From a virus, in the IMG/VR virus record IMGVR_UViG_3300044800_000186, positions 1-29,372 of that record: a DNA stretch of 29,372 nt. One strand, given 5' to 3'. Made by a program: the position numbers and the translations under genes. A model generated the notes under the pieces. It worked only from the letters and a program-made list of their open reading frames with translations, had not been told where the DNA came from and ran no database searches. Shown here in pieces: positions 1 through 6,303 of the stretch (positions are counted from its first letter, which is position 1; each line of letters opens with the position of its first letter).

Positions 1-65
1 AAGTGCTGGCGGTCGATGACGCGAAGGACGCGCAAAAGGTGATTGAGCGGCTGATGGCGCTCTAA
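1..65 (+). CDS. 3' end of an upstream gene (partial)
   Basis: An open frame enters from the left edge and ends at a TAA at 63-65. Its last residues read VLAVDDAKDAQKVIERLMAL, which looks like a soluble amphipathic helix. An intrinsic terminator follows within 10 bases, which supports this being a real gene end. The product cannot be identified from 20 residues. Confidence 0.6.
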   Translation, partial: VLAVDDAKDAQKVIERLMAL

Positions 66-74
66 GCCGATTTT

Positions 75-111
75 CCCCCCGTTGCTTGAGACAGCGGGGG
101 GATTTCTTTTT
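75..111 (+). terminator. Rho-independent terminator
   Basis: CCCCCCGTTG (75-84) pairs with CAGCGGGGGG (92-101) to give a 10-bp stem with one G-U pair around a 7-base loop. ATTTCTTTTT follows. It ends the gene entering from the left edge. Read leftward, the downstream side is AAAA, so it should not work for the leftward genes. Confidence 0.9.
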
Positions 112-239
112 GTTCGCGGTTCAGGCGGCGGACGCCCGCCCAGGGAAAGCACGCTCGGGAGCCGGGAGTGTTCCGCGCTATAGAGACAGAGCGGTACTAG
201 CCACCGGCTTGGGTGGTACGCGCGGGGACAGGAGTAACA

Positions 240-677
240 TTAGTGTAATTGCAGGGTTTTCAAATATTCGCCGAACTCTTTGTGGTAACGGATCAATTCG
301 CTTTTAATCCTCTCTGCTAGTTGTGCGGAGGAAAGAGGACGTTTACCCAGCTGCTCAACCAACCAAAAACAGGAACCTTGTTTTTCTACAGGAGTTATGC
401 CCCATCTCCTTTGCTCTAACTTCGGACGGTTGGTTGGAACCTCACACTCTCCTCTAGCAACTCGCTTGCCGAATAGAATCCAACAAACGTCAATCTTTCC
501 GATGACTTTTGTATTGGTTCCCAGTGTTGCTGCGACGCGACCGAGCTGCAAAAACTCTGGATTTAAAGAGTCCTGATATTTATCAGGTGCCCATCTCAAT
601 TCATCATCTTCGACTTTTTGGCCCGAGAAATTCTGCAATAGCTTTTTAAGGCTATCCCATTCAGTCAGGATATCCAT
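240..677 (-). CDS. Hypothetical protein, third gene of the leftward operon
   Basis: This is a 145-aa soluble protein beginning MDILTEWDSLKKLL. The start at 677 is chosen because AAGGAGGG lies 4-5 bases upstream. The frame stays open to 866, but the extension would run through the coding sequence of the 70-aa gene upstream. The C-terminus (LAERIKSELIRYHKEFGEYL) is probably helical. I see no catalytic motif and do not recognise the family. It lies 25 bases downstream of the 70-aa membrane protein gene and is probably cotranscribed with it. Confidence 0.7.
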   Translation of the reverse strand: MDILTEWDSLKKLLQNFSGQKVEDDELRWAPDKYQDSLNPEFLQLGRVAATLGTNTKVIGKIDVCWILFGKRVARGECEVPTNRPKLEQRRWGITPVEKQGSCFWLVEQLGKRPLSSAQLAERIKSELIRYHKEFGEYLKTLQLH

Positions 678-702
678 TTTACCCTCCTTGGTTGGTGTGT
701 TG

Positions 703-915
703 CTACGGATATTCAGTGAATCCCGATTCGTCATCATCCGCGCTCTCAATTTTTTGATTGATTTCCTCAAGAGTACTGTTGAGCTTTTTAAGCTCCTCTT
801 CAATATCTCCAAGCTTCTCAAGAATCTTTTCTTCAGTGCCATTGTCCCGTTGGCTTGCCACCGCAATCAGTATCAGAACAAGGATTACTACGATTGCCCA
901 GAGAAGTGGTATCAC
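703..915 (-). CDS. Small membrane-anchored coiled-coil protein
   Basis: This 70-aa protein has one N-terminal transmembrane helix (about residues 2-20, IPLLWAIVVILVLILIAVA). A charged heptad-rich helix follows (KILEKLGDIEEELKKLN) and then an acidic tail. This gives a membrane-anchored coiled coil facing the cytoplasm or periplasm. The start is a GTG at 915 with GGGGG about 6 bases upstream. An ATG at 919 in another frame yields an unconvincing peptide. It is the middle gene of the leftward operon and has a repeat copy (957-1036) just upstream. Small proteins of this shape occur among phage holin-like or superinfection-immunity proteins, but nothing here decides between these. Confidence 0.65.
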   Translation of the reverse strand: MIPLLWAIVVILVLILIAVASQRDNGTEEKILEKLGDIEEELKKLNSTLEEINQKIESADDDESGFTEYP

Positions 916-956
916 TCATCGCCCCCTGTCTCCACGCGGAGGTTTTTTGGGAAGAT

Positions 957-1036
957 GATTCTATCACGGAATTGTCCGGAAGGCGGCGCAAGCCGAGATC
1001 CCGTATCCTCCGGCATCCTGGAGGGCGTTTTGTGGT
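957..1036 (-). repeat. Operon repeat, copy 1
   Basis: This segment matches 1230-1315. A 21-bp end is identical (957-977 and 1230-1250), and GGCATCCTG and AGGGCGTTTTGTGGT are also shared, while the middle differs. Read leftward it contains TAGAAT (963-958), a -10-like hexamer, just upstream of the 70-aa gene. No good -35 is present at 16-17 bp. It is probably a promoter/operator unit. Confidence 0.7.
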
Positions 1037-1206
1037 TAGCCTTGGTCATCGTAAGGAGAAGTGCGTTGTGAAGCTTGTGTCTGACGATAGTGTTCGATTC
1101 GCTTACAGGCCTGCTTATATTCCCGTTCCACGGCGACTGGAGGAACTTTTTTCTCGGTCAATAGGGAACAGATGGTGGTGATTAAGGCCAATGTTTCGTC
1201 GTCCAT
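1036..1206 (-). CDS. Small hypothetical protein, first gene of the leftward operon
   Basis: This 56-aa ORF begins MDDETLALITTICSLLTEKK and ends in TAA at 1036-1038. It is supported by a strong AAGGAG six bases upstream of the ATG at 1206, by the repeat copy 2 directly upstream, and by the same arrangement at the next gene. It is charged, with no transmembrane segment and a probable helical centre (VAVEREYKQACKRIEHYRQ). I do not recognise the family. Its stop codon overlaps the end of repeat copy 1 by one base. Confidence 0.65.
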   Translation of the reverse strand: MDDETLALITTICSLLTEKKVPPVAVEREYKQACKRIEHYRQTQASQRTSPYDDQG

Positions 1207-1229
1207 GGTGAACTCCTTGGAATGGTGCC

Positions 1230-1315
1230 GATTCTATCACGGAATTGTCCACACACAGAGGGTGGCCACACCCGAGATCTCTCGTCCTAGGGCATCCTGA
1301 AGGGCGTTTTGTGGT
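1230..1315 (-). repeat. Operon repeat, copy 2
   Basis: This is the second copy of the unit at 957-1036, lying between the leftward operon and the divergent gene at 1344. It contains TAGAAT (1236-1231, leftward) 24 bases upstream of the ATG at 1206, and a DnaA-box-like TTGTCCACA at 1245-1253. Being between divergent genes, it could serve as an operator for both directions. Confidence 0.7.
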
Positions 1316-1343
1316 AAGGTAGAGGAAAAAAGGGGGTAAGCTC

Positions 1344-1880
1344 ATGGATATCGGCTTTGCCAAAGAGCTTTACTTTCGAGAACTGGAGGGAAAGGTTCAA
1401 CAGGATACGCGTGTCGGCATCTATGTCGGTATTTTGACGGTGGTGGCTGGGGGGCTTGCATTCCTGATTCGTGGTGCGTGGCCGGGTAAAACGATACCGA
1501 GTCTGATTAGTCTTGGTTTTTCATTCATGTCGGTGGTGCTTTATTTTCTTGCAGTCATCTGGGTTCTGCGGGCGATGCGGGGTTATTTGCATAAAAAGCT
1601 TCCGCCAGCTGAAGAGCTGTTGGATACCTGGAAAAAGATATTGGAGTATTACAAGGTGAATGCAGGAGTGGAGGGGAGCGCAGCGGGCGATTTTGAGGAA
1701 TTTCTTATTGAGCGGTTGGTCAGTGCGACTACCCGCAATGACGAAAATAATCTGAAGCGATCCGCGCACTTCTGGGTCGTAAACGGGTTTCTACTATGGA
1801 TTATCATTCTTTCGGCAATTTCGGGTTTGTGTTTGGCGCTTAATTATTTTTTTCCTAATTTCTTTGCGAAAGGGAGCTAG
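1344..1880 (+). CDS. Membrane protein with three predicted TM helices
   Basis: This 178-aa protein starts at an ATG with AGGGGG 9-10 bases upstream. Hydrophobic helices lie at about residues 25-43, 53-77 and 144-167. A charged, probably cytoplasmic helical segment (about 80-143) separates the second and third. The N-terminus (MDIGFAKELYFRELEGK) is amphipathic. The topology recalls SLATT-like membrane proteins, but that is only a shape resemblance. It stands divergent from the leftward operon and is followed two bases later by a Pro/Gln-rich gene, so the pair is likely cotranscribed. An accessory or superinfection-exclusion role is a guess. Confidence 0.75.
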   Translation: MDIGFAKELYFRELEGKVQQDTRVGIYVGILTVVAGGLAFLIRGAWPGKTIPSLISLGFSFMSVVLYFLAVIWVLRAMRGYLHKKLPPAEELLDTWKKILEYYKVNAGVEGSAAGDFEEFLIERLVSATTRNDENNLKRSAHFWVVNGFLLWIIILSAISGLCLALNYFFPNFFAKGS

Positions 1881-1882
1881 TC

Positions 1883-2053
1883 ATGTCAGATAAGGATAAA
1901 CCAAGTCAACCACCTCCACAGCAACCACCACAGCAATCAGCACCGGCGCAACCACCGCCGCCCCCGAAGCCTCCGATGCCGGAGAACAGGGAGTTTAGGG
2001 GTAGTGAGGTACCGCCGGATACGAAGCTTCAGAAGAACAATCTGAAGAAGTAA
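1883..2053 (+). CDS. Small proline/glutamine-rich protein
   Basis: This 56-aa protein has an almost pure Pro/Gln/Ala stretch (residues 8-31) followed by a charged C-terminus ending in LKK. It starts two bases after the stop of the membrane protein gene, with GGGAG upstream in that gene's end. The composition suggests a disordered linker or adaptor. No known family is recognised. Confidence 0.6.
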   Translation: MSDKDKPSQPPPQQPPQQSAPAQPPPPPKPPMPENREFRGSEVPPDTKLQKNNLKK

Positions 2054-2070
2054 GGAGAGCTTCACTGGAG

Positions 2071-2079
2071 TTGTCCACA
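2071..2079 (+). other. DnaA-box-like 9-mer
   Basis: TTGTCCACA differs by one base from the consensus TTATCCACA. It lies nine bases upstream of the promoter at 2088. Similar 9-mers occur at 1245, 2269, 7148 and 7179. Confidence 0.3.
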
Positions 2080-2087
2080 GGGCGACG

Positions 2088-2115
2088 TTGACAGAATATG
2101 CCGGAGTAGTACGCT
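2088..2115 (+). promoter_or_regulatory. Sigma70-like promoter (TTGACA-N16-TACGCT)
   Basis: A perfect -35 (2088-2093) is followed after 16 bp by TACGCT (2110-2115). The expected transcription start is close to 2122, which is the ATG of the HTH gene, so the mRNA would be leaderless or nearly so. The 16-bp spacing is the same as at 2288, 12597 and 22625. Confidence 0.6.
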
Positions 2116-2121
2116 AGAGGT

Positions 2122-2301
2122 ATGCCGGTAAACCCATATGAAGCGAAACGACGGGGTAAGCTTGTAAGGAGGGCCAAAAAGCTATGCGCGCAGGGATTGA
2201 CTACTCGCGAGGTCGGTGCTCTTGTAGGCAAAAGCCACGAGTGGGTGGCCCGATTGTTCCGCAGAAAGTTATCCACACCCCCACCTATTGACAGAAGTTG
2301 A
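2122..2301 (+). CDS. Small helix-turn-helix DNA-binding protein
   Basis: This 59-aa basic protein begins MPVNPYEAKRRGKLVRRAKK. Residues 25-48 (GLTTREVGALVGKSHEWVAR) fit a homeodomain-like helix-turn-helix of the kind found in recombinases and small phage regulators. No other domain fits in this length. It has its own promoter with the transcription start predicted at or beside the ATG. A perfect DnaA-box 9-mer lies inside its 3' end and the next promoter overlaps its stop codon. It is a candidate regulator of the early region. Confidence 0.65.
   Translation: MPVNPYEAKRRGKLVRRAKKLCAQGLTTREVGALVGKSHEWVARLFRRKLSTPPPIDRS
2269..2277 (+). other. DnaA-box 9-mer
   Basis: TTATCCACA is a perfect match to the bacterial DnaA box. 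It lies in the 3' end of the HTH gene, 11 bases before the next promoter. Confidence 0.4.
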
Positions 2302-2315
2302 CGGCTTGCTAGACT
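2288..2315 (+). promoter_or_regulatory. Sigma70-like promoter (TTGACA-N16-TAGACT)
   Basis: TTGACA (2288-2293) and TAGACT (2310-2315) are separated by 16 bp. The expected start near 2322 gives a 36-base leader to the ATG at 2358. It probably drives the small genes at 2358 and 2497 and possibly the recombination module beyond. Confidence 0.7.
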
Positions 2316-2357
2316 GAACCCAAAGGCCGCAGCAAACTAAATCACCAATCCAACCTA

Positions 2358-2507
2358 ATGCCTGAAATCAAAAACACGGATGAGTTGTACGTCGAATGCG
2401 ACCAATGCACAGCAAGGGCAATCTTTGCTCTTTGTGATAAGCACTACAACGAGGAGATTGAAAGAGCGCGCGAGGAGGGGCGGCAAGAATCCAAAAATGC
2501 TTCGTAA
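2358..2507 (+). CDS. Small Cys-rich, zinc-finger-like protein
   Basis: This 49-aa protein has C14-x2-C17 and C26-x2-H29 (ECDQC...LCDKH), which could bind one zinc ion. The C-terminal half is a charged helix (EEIERAREEGRQE). It is the first gene after the 2288 promoter and overlaps the next gene by 11 bases. There is no Shine-Dalgarno sequence; the leader is A/C-rich. Confidence 0.55.
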   Translation: MPEIKNTDELYVECDQCTARAIFALCDKHYNEEIERAREEGRQESKNAS

Positions 2508-2658
2508 CCTCTTCCAACAGAAAATCGCGCACGAAGGCGACGTGTACTACGAGAGCTGGGAGAACCGCGAATGGTTCGACGCCGTTATCGGCGCGGCTGT
2601 CATCGGAGTCGTCGCCTATATCGGTTTGCTCTACGCAATCTCCTCGCAGCCAAAATAG
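2497..2658 (+). CDS. Small single-TM protein
   Basis: This 53-aa protein has a soluble N-terminus (MLRNLFQQKIAHEGDVYYES) and a C-terminal transmembrane helix (about residues 29-49). It overlaps the end of the preceding gene, which favours translational coupling. The frame is open further upstream, but the ATG at 2497 avoids a long overlap. The function is unknown. Confidence 0.55.
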   Translation: MLRNLFQQKIAHEGDVYYESWENREWFDAVIGAAVIGVVAYIGLLYAISSQPK

Positions 2659-2805
2659 ATCCTTGAGACGGCCGGCTCCCCCGTCAGCGGAGCCAAGTCG
2701 AAATAAATCAAATCAGAGAAAGATTGAAGGTGTGCCCTCGGAGGGCGTGGGTGGCTGCACAGCTTCCCCACTCCCCGAGGAAACCGTAACTCTTTCTCTC
2801 CTATC
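2659..2805 (+). promoter_or_regulatory. Structured leader of the recombination module
   Basis: This 147-base gene-free stretch contains an inverted repeat GGCTCC/GGAGCC around CCCCGTCAGC-type loop sequence and GCCCTC-GGA-GGGC. Neither is followed by a T-run, so they are not obvious terminators. No promoter matching the 16-bp-spaced set is present. Confidence 0.3.
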
Positions 2806-3441
2806 GTGGACAACGACAAAGAAAGTCAGTCGCTCGCGGTGAGCGAAATCGAGAAGCGCGAGGAACTTCAAACCTTCACGACCAACGCCGCGAAAGCGGA
2901 CGAGTACGCAAAGAAGCTCGCGCTCAAAAACGAGGCCGACCACGAGACGGCCATCAAAGGCCTCGCGCGGATTGCAGGAGAGCGCAAGCGGGGGGACGAG
3001 ATGCGCCGGTTCTTCACCGACCCGCTGAATGAACAGACAAAGCGCATCAATGCGCTCTTCAAGCCATCCCTCGACCTGCTCGCGGGAGCAGAGACGGAAA
3101 TCCGGCACAAGCTCATCGCCTACCAAGCCGAGGTTGCCAAGAAAGCCGACGCGGCCAAGGCGAAGGTGATGGAGAAGGTTGAAGCCGGAACGATGAAAAT
3201 CGAGACGGCCGTCAAGAAAATCGAAAGTGTGAAGGAGCCGGAAAAGACCGTCCGAACCGAGGAAGGGACCATCACCTACAAGGAGGTCAAGAAAGTCATC
3301 ATCGAGGACGCCTCCAAGCTGCCGAGGGAGTATCTCGTGCCGGACGAGGTGAAAATCAGGAAGGTCGCGCTTGCGGGTGTCGAGATTCCGGGCGTCAAGG
3401 TCGTCGTTGAAAAAGTCCCGTCGCTTCGCGCGGCGGCATAA
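2806..3441 (+). CDS. Coiled-coil protein of the recombination module
   Basis: This 211-aa protein has a GTG start and no visible Shine-Dalgarno sequence. Residues 15-140 are helical and highly charged, including RRFFTDPLNEQTKRINALF. The C-terminal segment (TYKEVKKVIIEDASKLPREY, then PDEVKIRKVALAG) is a conserved-looking block that I recall from phage proteins encoded beside single-strand annealing proteins. It is directly followed by a putative annealing protein, an exonuclease and an SSB. A role in recombination or in modulating nucleases is inferred from position; no catalytic motif is visible. Confidence 0.75.
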   Translation: MDNDKESQSLAVSEIEKREELQTFTTNAAKADEYAKKLALKNEADHETAIKGLARIAGERKRGDEMRRFFTDPLNEQTKRINALFKPSLDLLAGAETEIRHKLIAYQAEVAKKADAAKAKVMEKVEAGTMKIETAVKKIESVKEPEKTVRTEEGTITYKEVKKVIIEDASKLPREYLVPDEVKIRKVALAGVEIPGVKVVVEKVPSLRAAA

Positions 3442-3445
3442 CTAC

Positions 3446-4261
3446 ATGCCAAAGGAAACCGGAAAGGCGCTTGTCGCCAGGAAGAAGCAGAAGAAAGAAC
3501 TCATATTCGCCGGAGCGAGCCACTTGCTCGGCGTAGACCCGAAGAAAATGAGCCCGTTGGAAGTGATGGCCCACAAGGCGCGGGCTCTCGTATCGCAGGC
3601 CCTGAATGTCCCCATCAATACCGTGGTCATCATGGGCAACCAGCCCTACGTCGATAACCACGGCCGCAAGTGGAAGGCGGGGGAGTACGCGCCGGGCTAC
3701 CAGTTCGAGTACGAGTACGTTCAGATCGCGAAGGACGACGCAGAGAAAGCGATTGTGAAGTGCCGGATAGTGACCTTCAAAGAGAGGGGAGGCAAAGTAT
3801 TCGTAGAACCAATTCCCCTGTGTGGCTGGGTGCTCGGGGAGTGCAGCCCAGCAACGACCCGGATGGGAACCTTGAAGGGCTACCAGAACCACCTCGCGCA
3901 GACCCGAGCCGAGAACCGAGCGTTCGAGGCGGCGTTTGGCACGAGGTTCCGCAAGGAACTCTACGAGGGTGTTGCGAGAATCATCGAGGAAAAAGTGCCT
4001 ACCGACAAGGCAACTGGAAAAGAGGTAGTCGAAAAGGCCCTCGCAGCGGGGAACACCAGCGCCGAGGAGGCGGTGGCACTCGACCGGAAGCCAGCCCCGG
4101 CGGACACCTACGGCAAGGCCCTCGCGGCCATCGCCAAGATGGAGGGCGAGAAGAAGCTGACGGACGCGCGCGGAAAGGTCGCCAGTTCAAAGCTCTATGA
4201 TGCCGAGCAGAAAGGCCAGCTCCTCCGTCTCATCGATGCCAAGCTCCAAGCAGCCGCTTAG
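3446..4261 (+). CDS. Putative single-strand annealing / recombination protein
   Basis: This 271-aa protein starts at the ATG at 3446, four bases after the upstream stop. The N-terminal two thirds is a mixed alpha/beta core. It includes GYQNHLAQTRAENRAFEAAF at 145-164, which resembles the conserved helix with A-x-T-R-A-x-N-R-A seen in Rad52/Erf/RecT-type phage annealing proteins. Residues 185-271 look like an Ala/Lys-rich helical tail. It sits in front of a PD-(D/E)XK exonuclease and an SSB, the usual setting of a phage annealing protein. The exact superfamily cannot be settled by eye. Confidence 0.65.
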   Translation: MPKETGKALVARKKQKKELIFAGASHLLGVDPKKMSPLEVMAHKARALVSQALNVPINTVVIMGNQPYVDNHGRKWKAGEYAPGYQFEYEYVQIAKDDAEKAIVKCRIVTFKERGGKVFVEPIPLCGWVLGECSPATTRMGTLKGYQNHLAQTRAENRAFEAAFGTRFRKELYEGVARIIEEKVPTDKATGKEVVEKALAAGNTSAEEAVALDRKPAPADTYGKALAAIAKMEGEKKLTDARGKVASSKLYDAEQKGQLLRLIDAKLQAAA

Positions 4262-4862
4262 GTGGCCGAAAGACCACTTTTCTTGGAGCCAATATAATTG
4301 CTGGTTGAACTACGGCCCCGCCGAGTACGCCAAGAAATATATCTATGGCGGGGCCGACGAGACCAATCCGAGAATGGAACTCGGCAAGCGCGTCGCCGAG
4401 ATGGTTGAGCAGGACATCGAGCAGGAGGACGAGGTTCTTGAGCACCTGCGGATCTTCCTCCCGCGATACCAACATCAGGAGTACGCAATCCGCGTTCCCT
4501 TCAACGGCATCACCCTGCTCGGCTACCTCGACGGTTTCGACGAAAACCCTATGAGGGTCGGAGAATACAAGACCGGCGTGCGATGGACGAGGGAGCAGGC
4601 GGATAAGACCGAGCAACTATCGTGGTACGCGCTCCTTCTGCATCTCCGGTTCAAGGTCAATCCCGAAGTCGTGCCGATGACACTGCACTGGATGCCGACG
4701 GAGTGGGAGTTCGGGGACGTTCCCAAGCCCACGGGGGAGATCGAGAACTTTGAGACGCGCCGGACGCTCCGCGATTGCTTGGACATCGGAAAGAAAATCG
4801 TCGTCGCGTGGCGCGAGATAGGAGCTTTCAGCGCGCAGGAGTACGCCGCGCTCGGGATGTAA
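4236..4862 (+). CDS. PD-(D/E)XK exonuclease (RecB/Cas4-like)
   Basis: This 208-aa protein has an N-terminal helix SWSQYNCWLNYGPAEYAKKY (16-35), then GKR (50-52), GYLDGFD (96-102, D99) and VGEYKTG (108-114, E110 and K112). EQLSWYALLL follows with Q127. This is the order of a RecB-family PD-(D/E)XK nuclease. It has no cysteines positioned for a Cas4-type Fe-S cluster. It would resect DNA ends for the neighbouring annealing protein. ATGs at 4197 and 4200 are also in frame; 4236 is chosen because it limits the overlap to 26 bases. Confidence 0.8.
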   Translation: MPSSKQPLRWPKDHFSWSQYNCWLNYGPAEYAKKYIYGGADETNPRMELGKRVAEMVEQDIEQEDEVLEHLRIFLPRYQHQEYAIRVPFNGITLLGYLDGFDENPMRVGEYKTGVRWTREQADKTEQLSWYALLLHLRFKVNPEVVPMTLHWMPTEWEFGDVPKPTGEIENFETRRTLRDCLDIGKKIVVAWREIGAFSAQEYAALGM

Positions 4863-4868
4863 TCAATA

Positions 4869-4880
4869 GTCGAAAACCAA
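4869..4880 (+). promoter_or_regulatory. Leader motif GTCGAAAACCAA (ssb)
   Basis: This exact 12-mer starts six bases after the exonuclease stop and ends 13 bases before the GTG start of ssb. It recurs exactly at 16957 and 17536, and in variant form at 14727, 15051 and 9063. No Shine-Dalgarno sequence is present here. Confidence 0.55.
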
Positions 4881-4893
4881 CAACAACACTTCC

Positions 4894-5340
4894 GTGAATC
4901 TCAACAAAGTCATTATCGTCGGCCGCGTTACCGCCGACCCGCAAGTCAAGGCGTTGCCGAGCGGCCAGACCGTCGCCAATTTCAGCATTGCCACGAATAG
5001 CGTATGGGTGGATAAGAAGACCGGGCAGAAGAACGAGGCGGTGGAGTTCCACAACATCGTGCTGTGGAATAAAACCGCCGAGGTTGCCGGGCAGTACGTC
5101 AGGAAAGGTTCTCTTCTGCTGGTTGAAGGCCGTCTCCAAACGCGGAGCTGGGAGGACAAGCAGGGAGTAAAGCACTGGCAGACGGAAATCATCGGCGAGC
5201 GCATCCAGCTCGGGCCGAGGCCAGTGGCAGGAGCCGTAACGGCACCGCAGAAATCGCCAGGTGCAGGACCGGCGCCCGCCGAGGGGATTCCTGTGGTCGA
5301 CATCGAGGACAACATCGGGCCGGAAGACCTGCCGTTCTAA
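4894..5340 (+). CDS. ssb: Single-stranded DNA-binding protein
   Basis: This 148-aa protein has an OB-fold over residues 1-108 (MNLNKVIIVGRVTADPQVK, then VEFHNIVLWNKTAEVAGQYV, then GSLLLVEGRLQTRSWED). A Pro/Ala-rich linker leads to an acidic tail ending DNIGPEDLPF, the tip that docks replication and repair partners in bacterial SSBs. The wording of the fold, especially MNLNKV at the start and RSWEDKQG near the end, closely resembles Parcubacteria SSBs. It was probably captured from such a host. The start is GTG at 4894, set by the leader motif 13 bases upstream. It closes the recombination module. Confidence 0.95.
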   Translation: MNLNKVIIVGRVTADPQVKALPSGQTVANFSIATNSVWVDKKTGQKNEAVEFHNIVLWNKTAEVAGQYVRKGSLLLVEGRLQTRSWEDKQGVKHWQTEIIGERIQLGPRPVAGAVTAPQKSPGAGPAPAEGIPVVDIEDNIGPEDLPF

Positions 5341-5346
5341 ACGACC

Positions 5347-5499
5347 ATGAAAAATCTCTCTCTTCTAGGTTTGGCGATGCTGGGTGCCAAGGTGCGGCGG
5401 GGCCTTGAGGAGCACCCGGACCGCGTGGAGCGGCACCCGATAGCAGGCGTGAGCCAAATCGGCCGCGGCAAGAAGCCGACCTACCACTGCCCGAACTGA
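5347..5499 (+). CDS. Small hypothetical protein
   Basis: This 50-aa protein (MKNLSLLGLAMLGAKVRRGL...) starts six bases after the ssb stop and ends five bases before the next start, filling the gap exactly. The N-terminus is mildly hydrophobic and the C-terminus is basic with a single CPN. There is no recognised family. The tight packing is the main support. Confidence 0.5.
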   Translation: MKNLSLLGLAMLGAKVRRGLEEHPDRVERHPIAGVSQIGRGKKPTYHCPN

Positions 5500-5503
5500 A
5501 CCG

Positions 5504-5827
5504 ATGGAAAACAAGAAGAAAAAGGAGAAGTGCCATCGGTGCGGCCGGACGAAGGTTAGGGCAGAGATGTACCACTCGCAATTCGGCTTCACGGCATTCT
5601 GGTTTTGTCGAAACCGGAGAGAATGCGAAAGTCGAAAAATAAAAGCCATGACACCCGCCGGAAAAAAAGTGATACGGGAAATCATCGAGGCGTTACCGGA
5701 ACGGAAACCAACGGGAGGTTTCTATCCGGATGCCGGCTGGCAGATACATGAGGAGGGACGCAAGGGCTTCAACGATTGTCTTTTTAGGGTCCGCAAGATT
5801 CTCTTCTCGCGTCTCAAAAAGAAATGA
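5504..5827 (+). CDS. Zinc-ribbon-like small protein
   Basis: This 107-aa protein begins with a lysine-rich stretch, then CHRCG (10-14) and CRNRREC (35-41), a C-x2-C...C-x5-C arrangement that could hold zinc. The C-terminus is basic (FSRLKKK). It overlaps the next gene by ATGA. Nucleic-acid binding is likely from composition, but no specific role can be given. Confidence 0.65.
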   Translation: MENKKKKEKCHRCGRTKVRAEMYHSQFGFTAFWFCRNRRECESRKIKAMTPAGKKVIREIIEALPERKPTGGFYPDAGWQIHEEGRKGFNDCLFRVRKILFSRLKKK

Positions 5828-6294
5828 CCACCTTCTCCCCCAACGCGCAGCCGACGAGGTGCCCCCATTGCTCCGCATCGCTTAAGTCATTCTGGCACCG
5901 CCTTTCGCCCGGACTAGTATCGATTCTTATTAAAGCGGTTGTTCTAGTCCACTCCCAGAACCAAAACCGCTTCCACTACCGCGACCTCAACCTCAACTAC
6001 TCGGAAGCATCGAACCTTCAAAAACTCCGTTTCCACGCCCTCATCGCGCACGCGGACAAGGAGAATCTCAAGAGCGGATATTGGCTCATCACGGGCAGGG
6101 GGGGGCAGTTCCTCCGGGGAGAGATCGCGGTGCCCGTAGCGGTCAGAACCTTCAGAAACGAGGTGCAGGAACATTCCACGGAGCTGGTCCACATCAACCA
6201 GTTCCGGGGGAAGGTTCCCGAGTTCCAGAGCGAGTTTGCTTCGAGGATCGAAAGGCCGGAGCCGGCCAGAGTGCCGGCGGGGGTGCTGTTCTAG
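5824..6294 (+). CDS. Conserved phage protein with N-terminal zinc knuckle
   Basis: This 156-aa protein has CPHC near the N-terminus (13-16), then a helical core (FHYRDLNLNYSEASNLQKL) and a winged-helix-like stretch (KSGYWLITGRGGQFLRGEIA). It resembles a family I recall from many phages in which a zinc knuckle precedes a winged helix, but the family name is not certain. It starts in an ATGA overlap with the zinc-ribbon gene, so the two are probably translated together. Confidence 0.7.
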   Translation: MTTFSPNAQPTRCPHCSASLKSFWHRLSPGLVSILIKAVVLVHSQNQNRFHYRDLNLNYSEASNLQKLRFHALIAHADKENLKSGYWLITGRGGQFLRGEIAVPVAVRTFRNEVQEHSTELVHINQFRGKVPEFQSEFASRIERPEPARVPAGVLF

Positions 6295-6303
6295 AAATCA
6301 AAG

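Noticed and set aside
86-307. A 73-aa plus-strand frame after the first terminator
   Set aside because: It begins inside the terminator hairpin, overlaps the convergent leftward gene and has no plausible protein features. 112-239 otherwise shows only a weak CCACC/GGTGG inverted repeat.
911-919. An ATG at 919 as a start on the minus strand
   Set aside because: It is in a different frame from the TM/coiled-coil protein and yields a 27-codon peptide without features. GTG 915 gives a coherent membrane protein.
957-1315. An insertion sequence bounded by the two direct repeats
   Set aside because: The DNA between the copies encodes only a 56-aa protein with no transposase features, and the copies have no terminal inverted repeats or target duplications.
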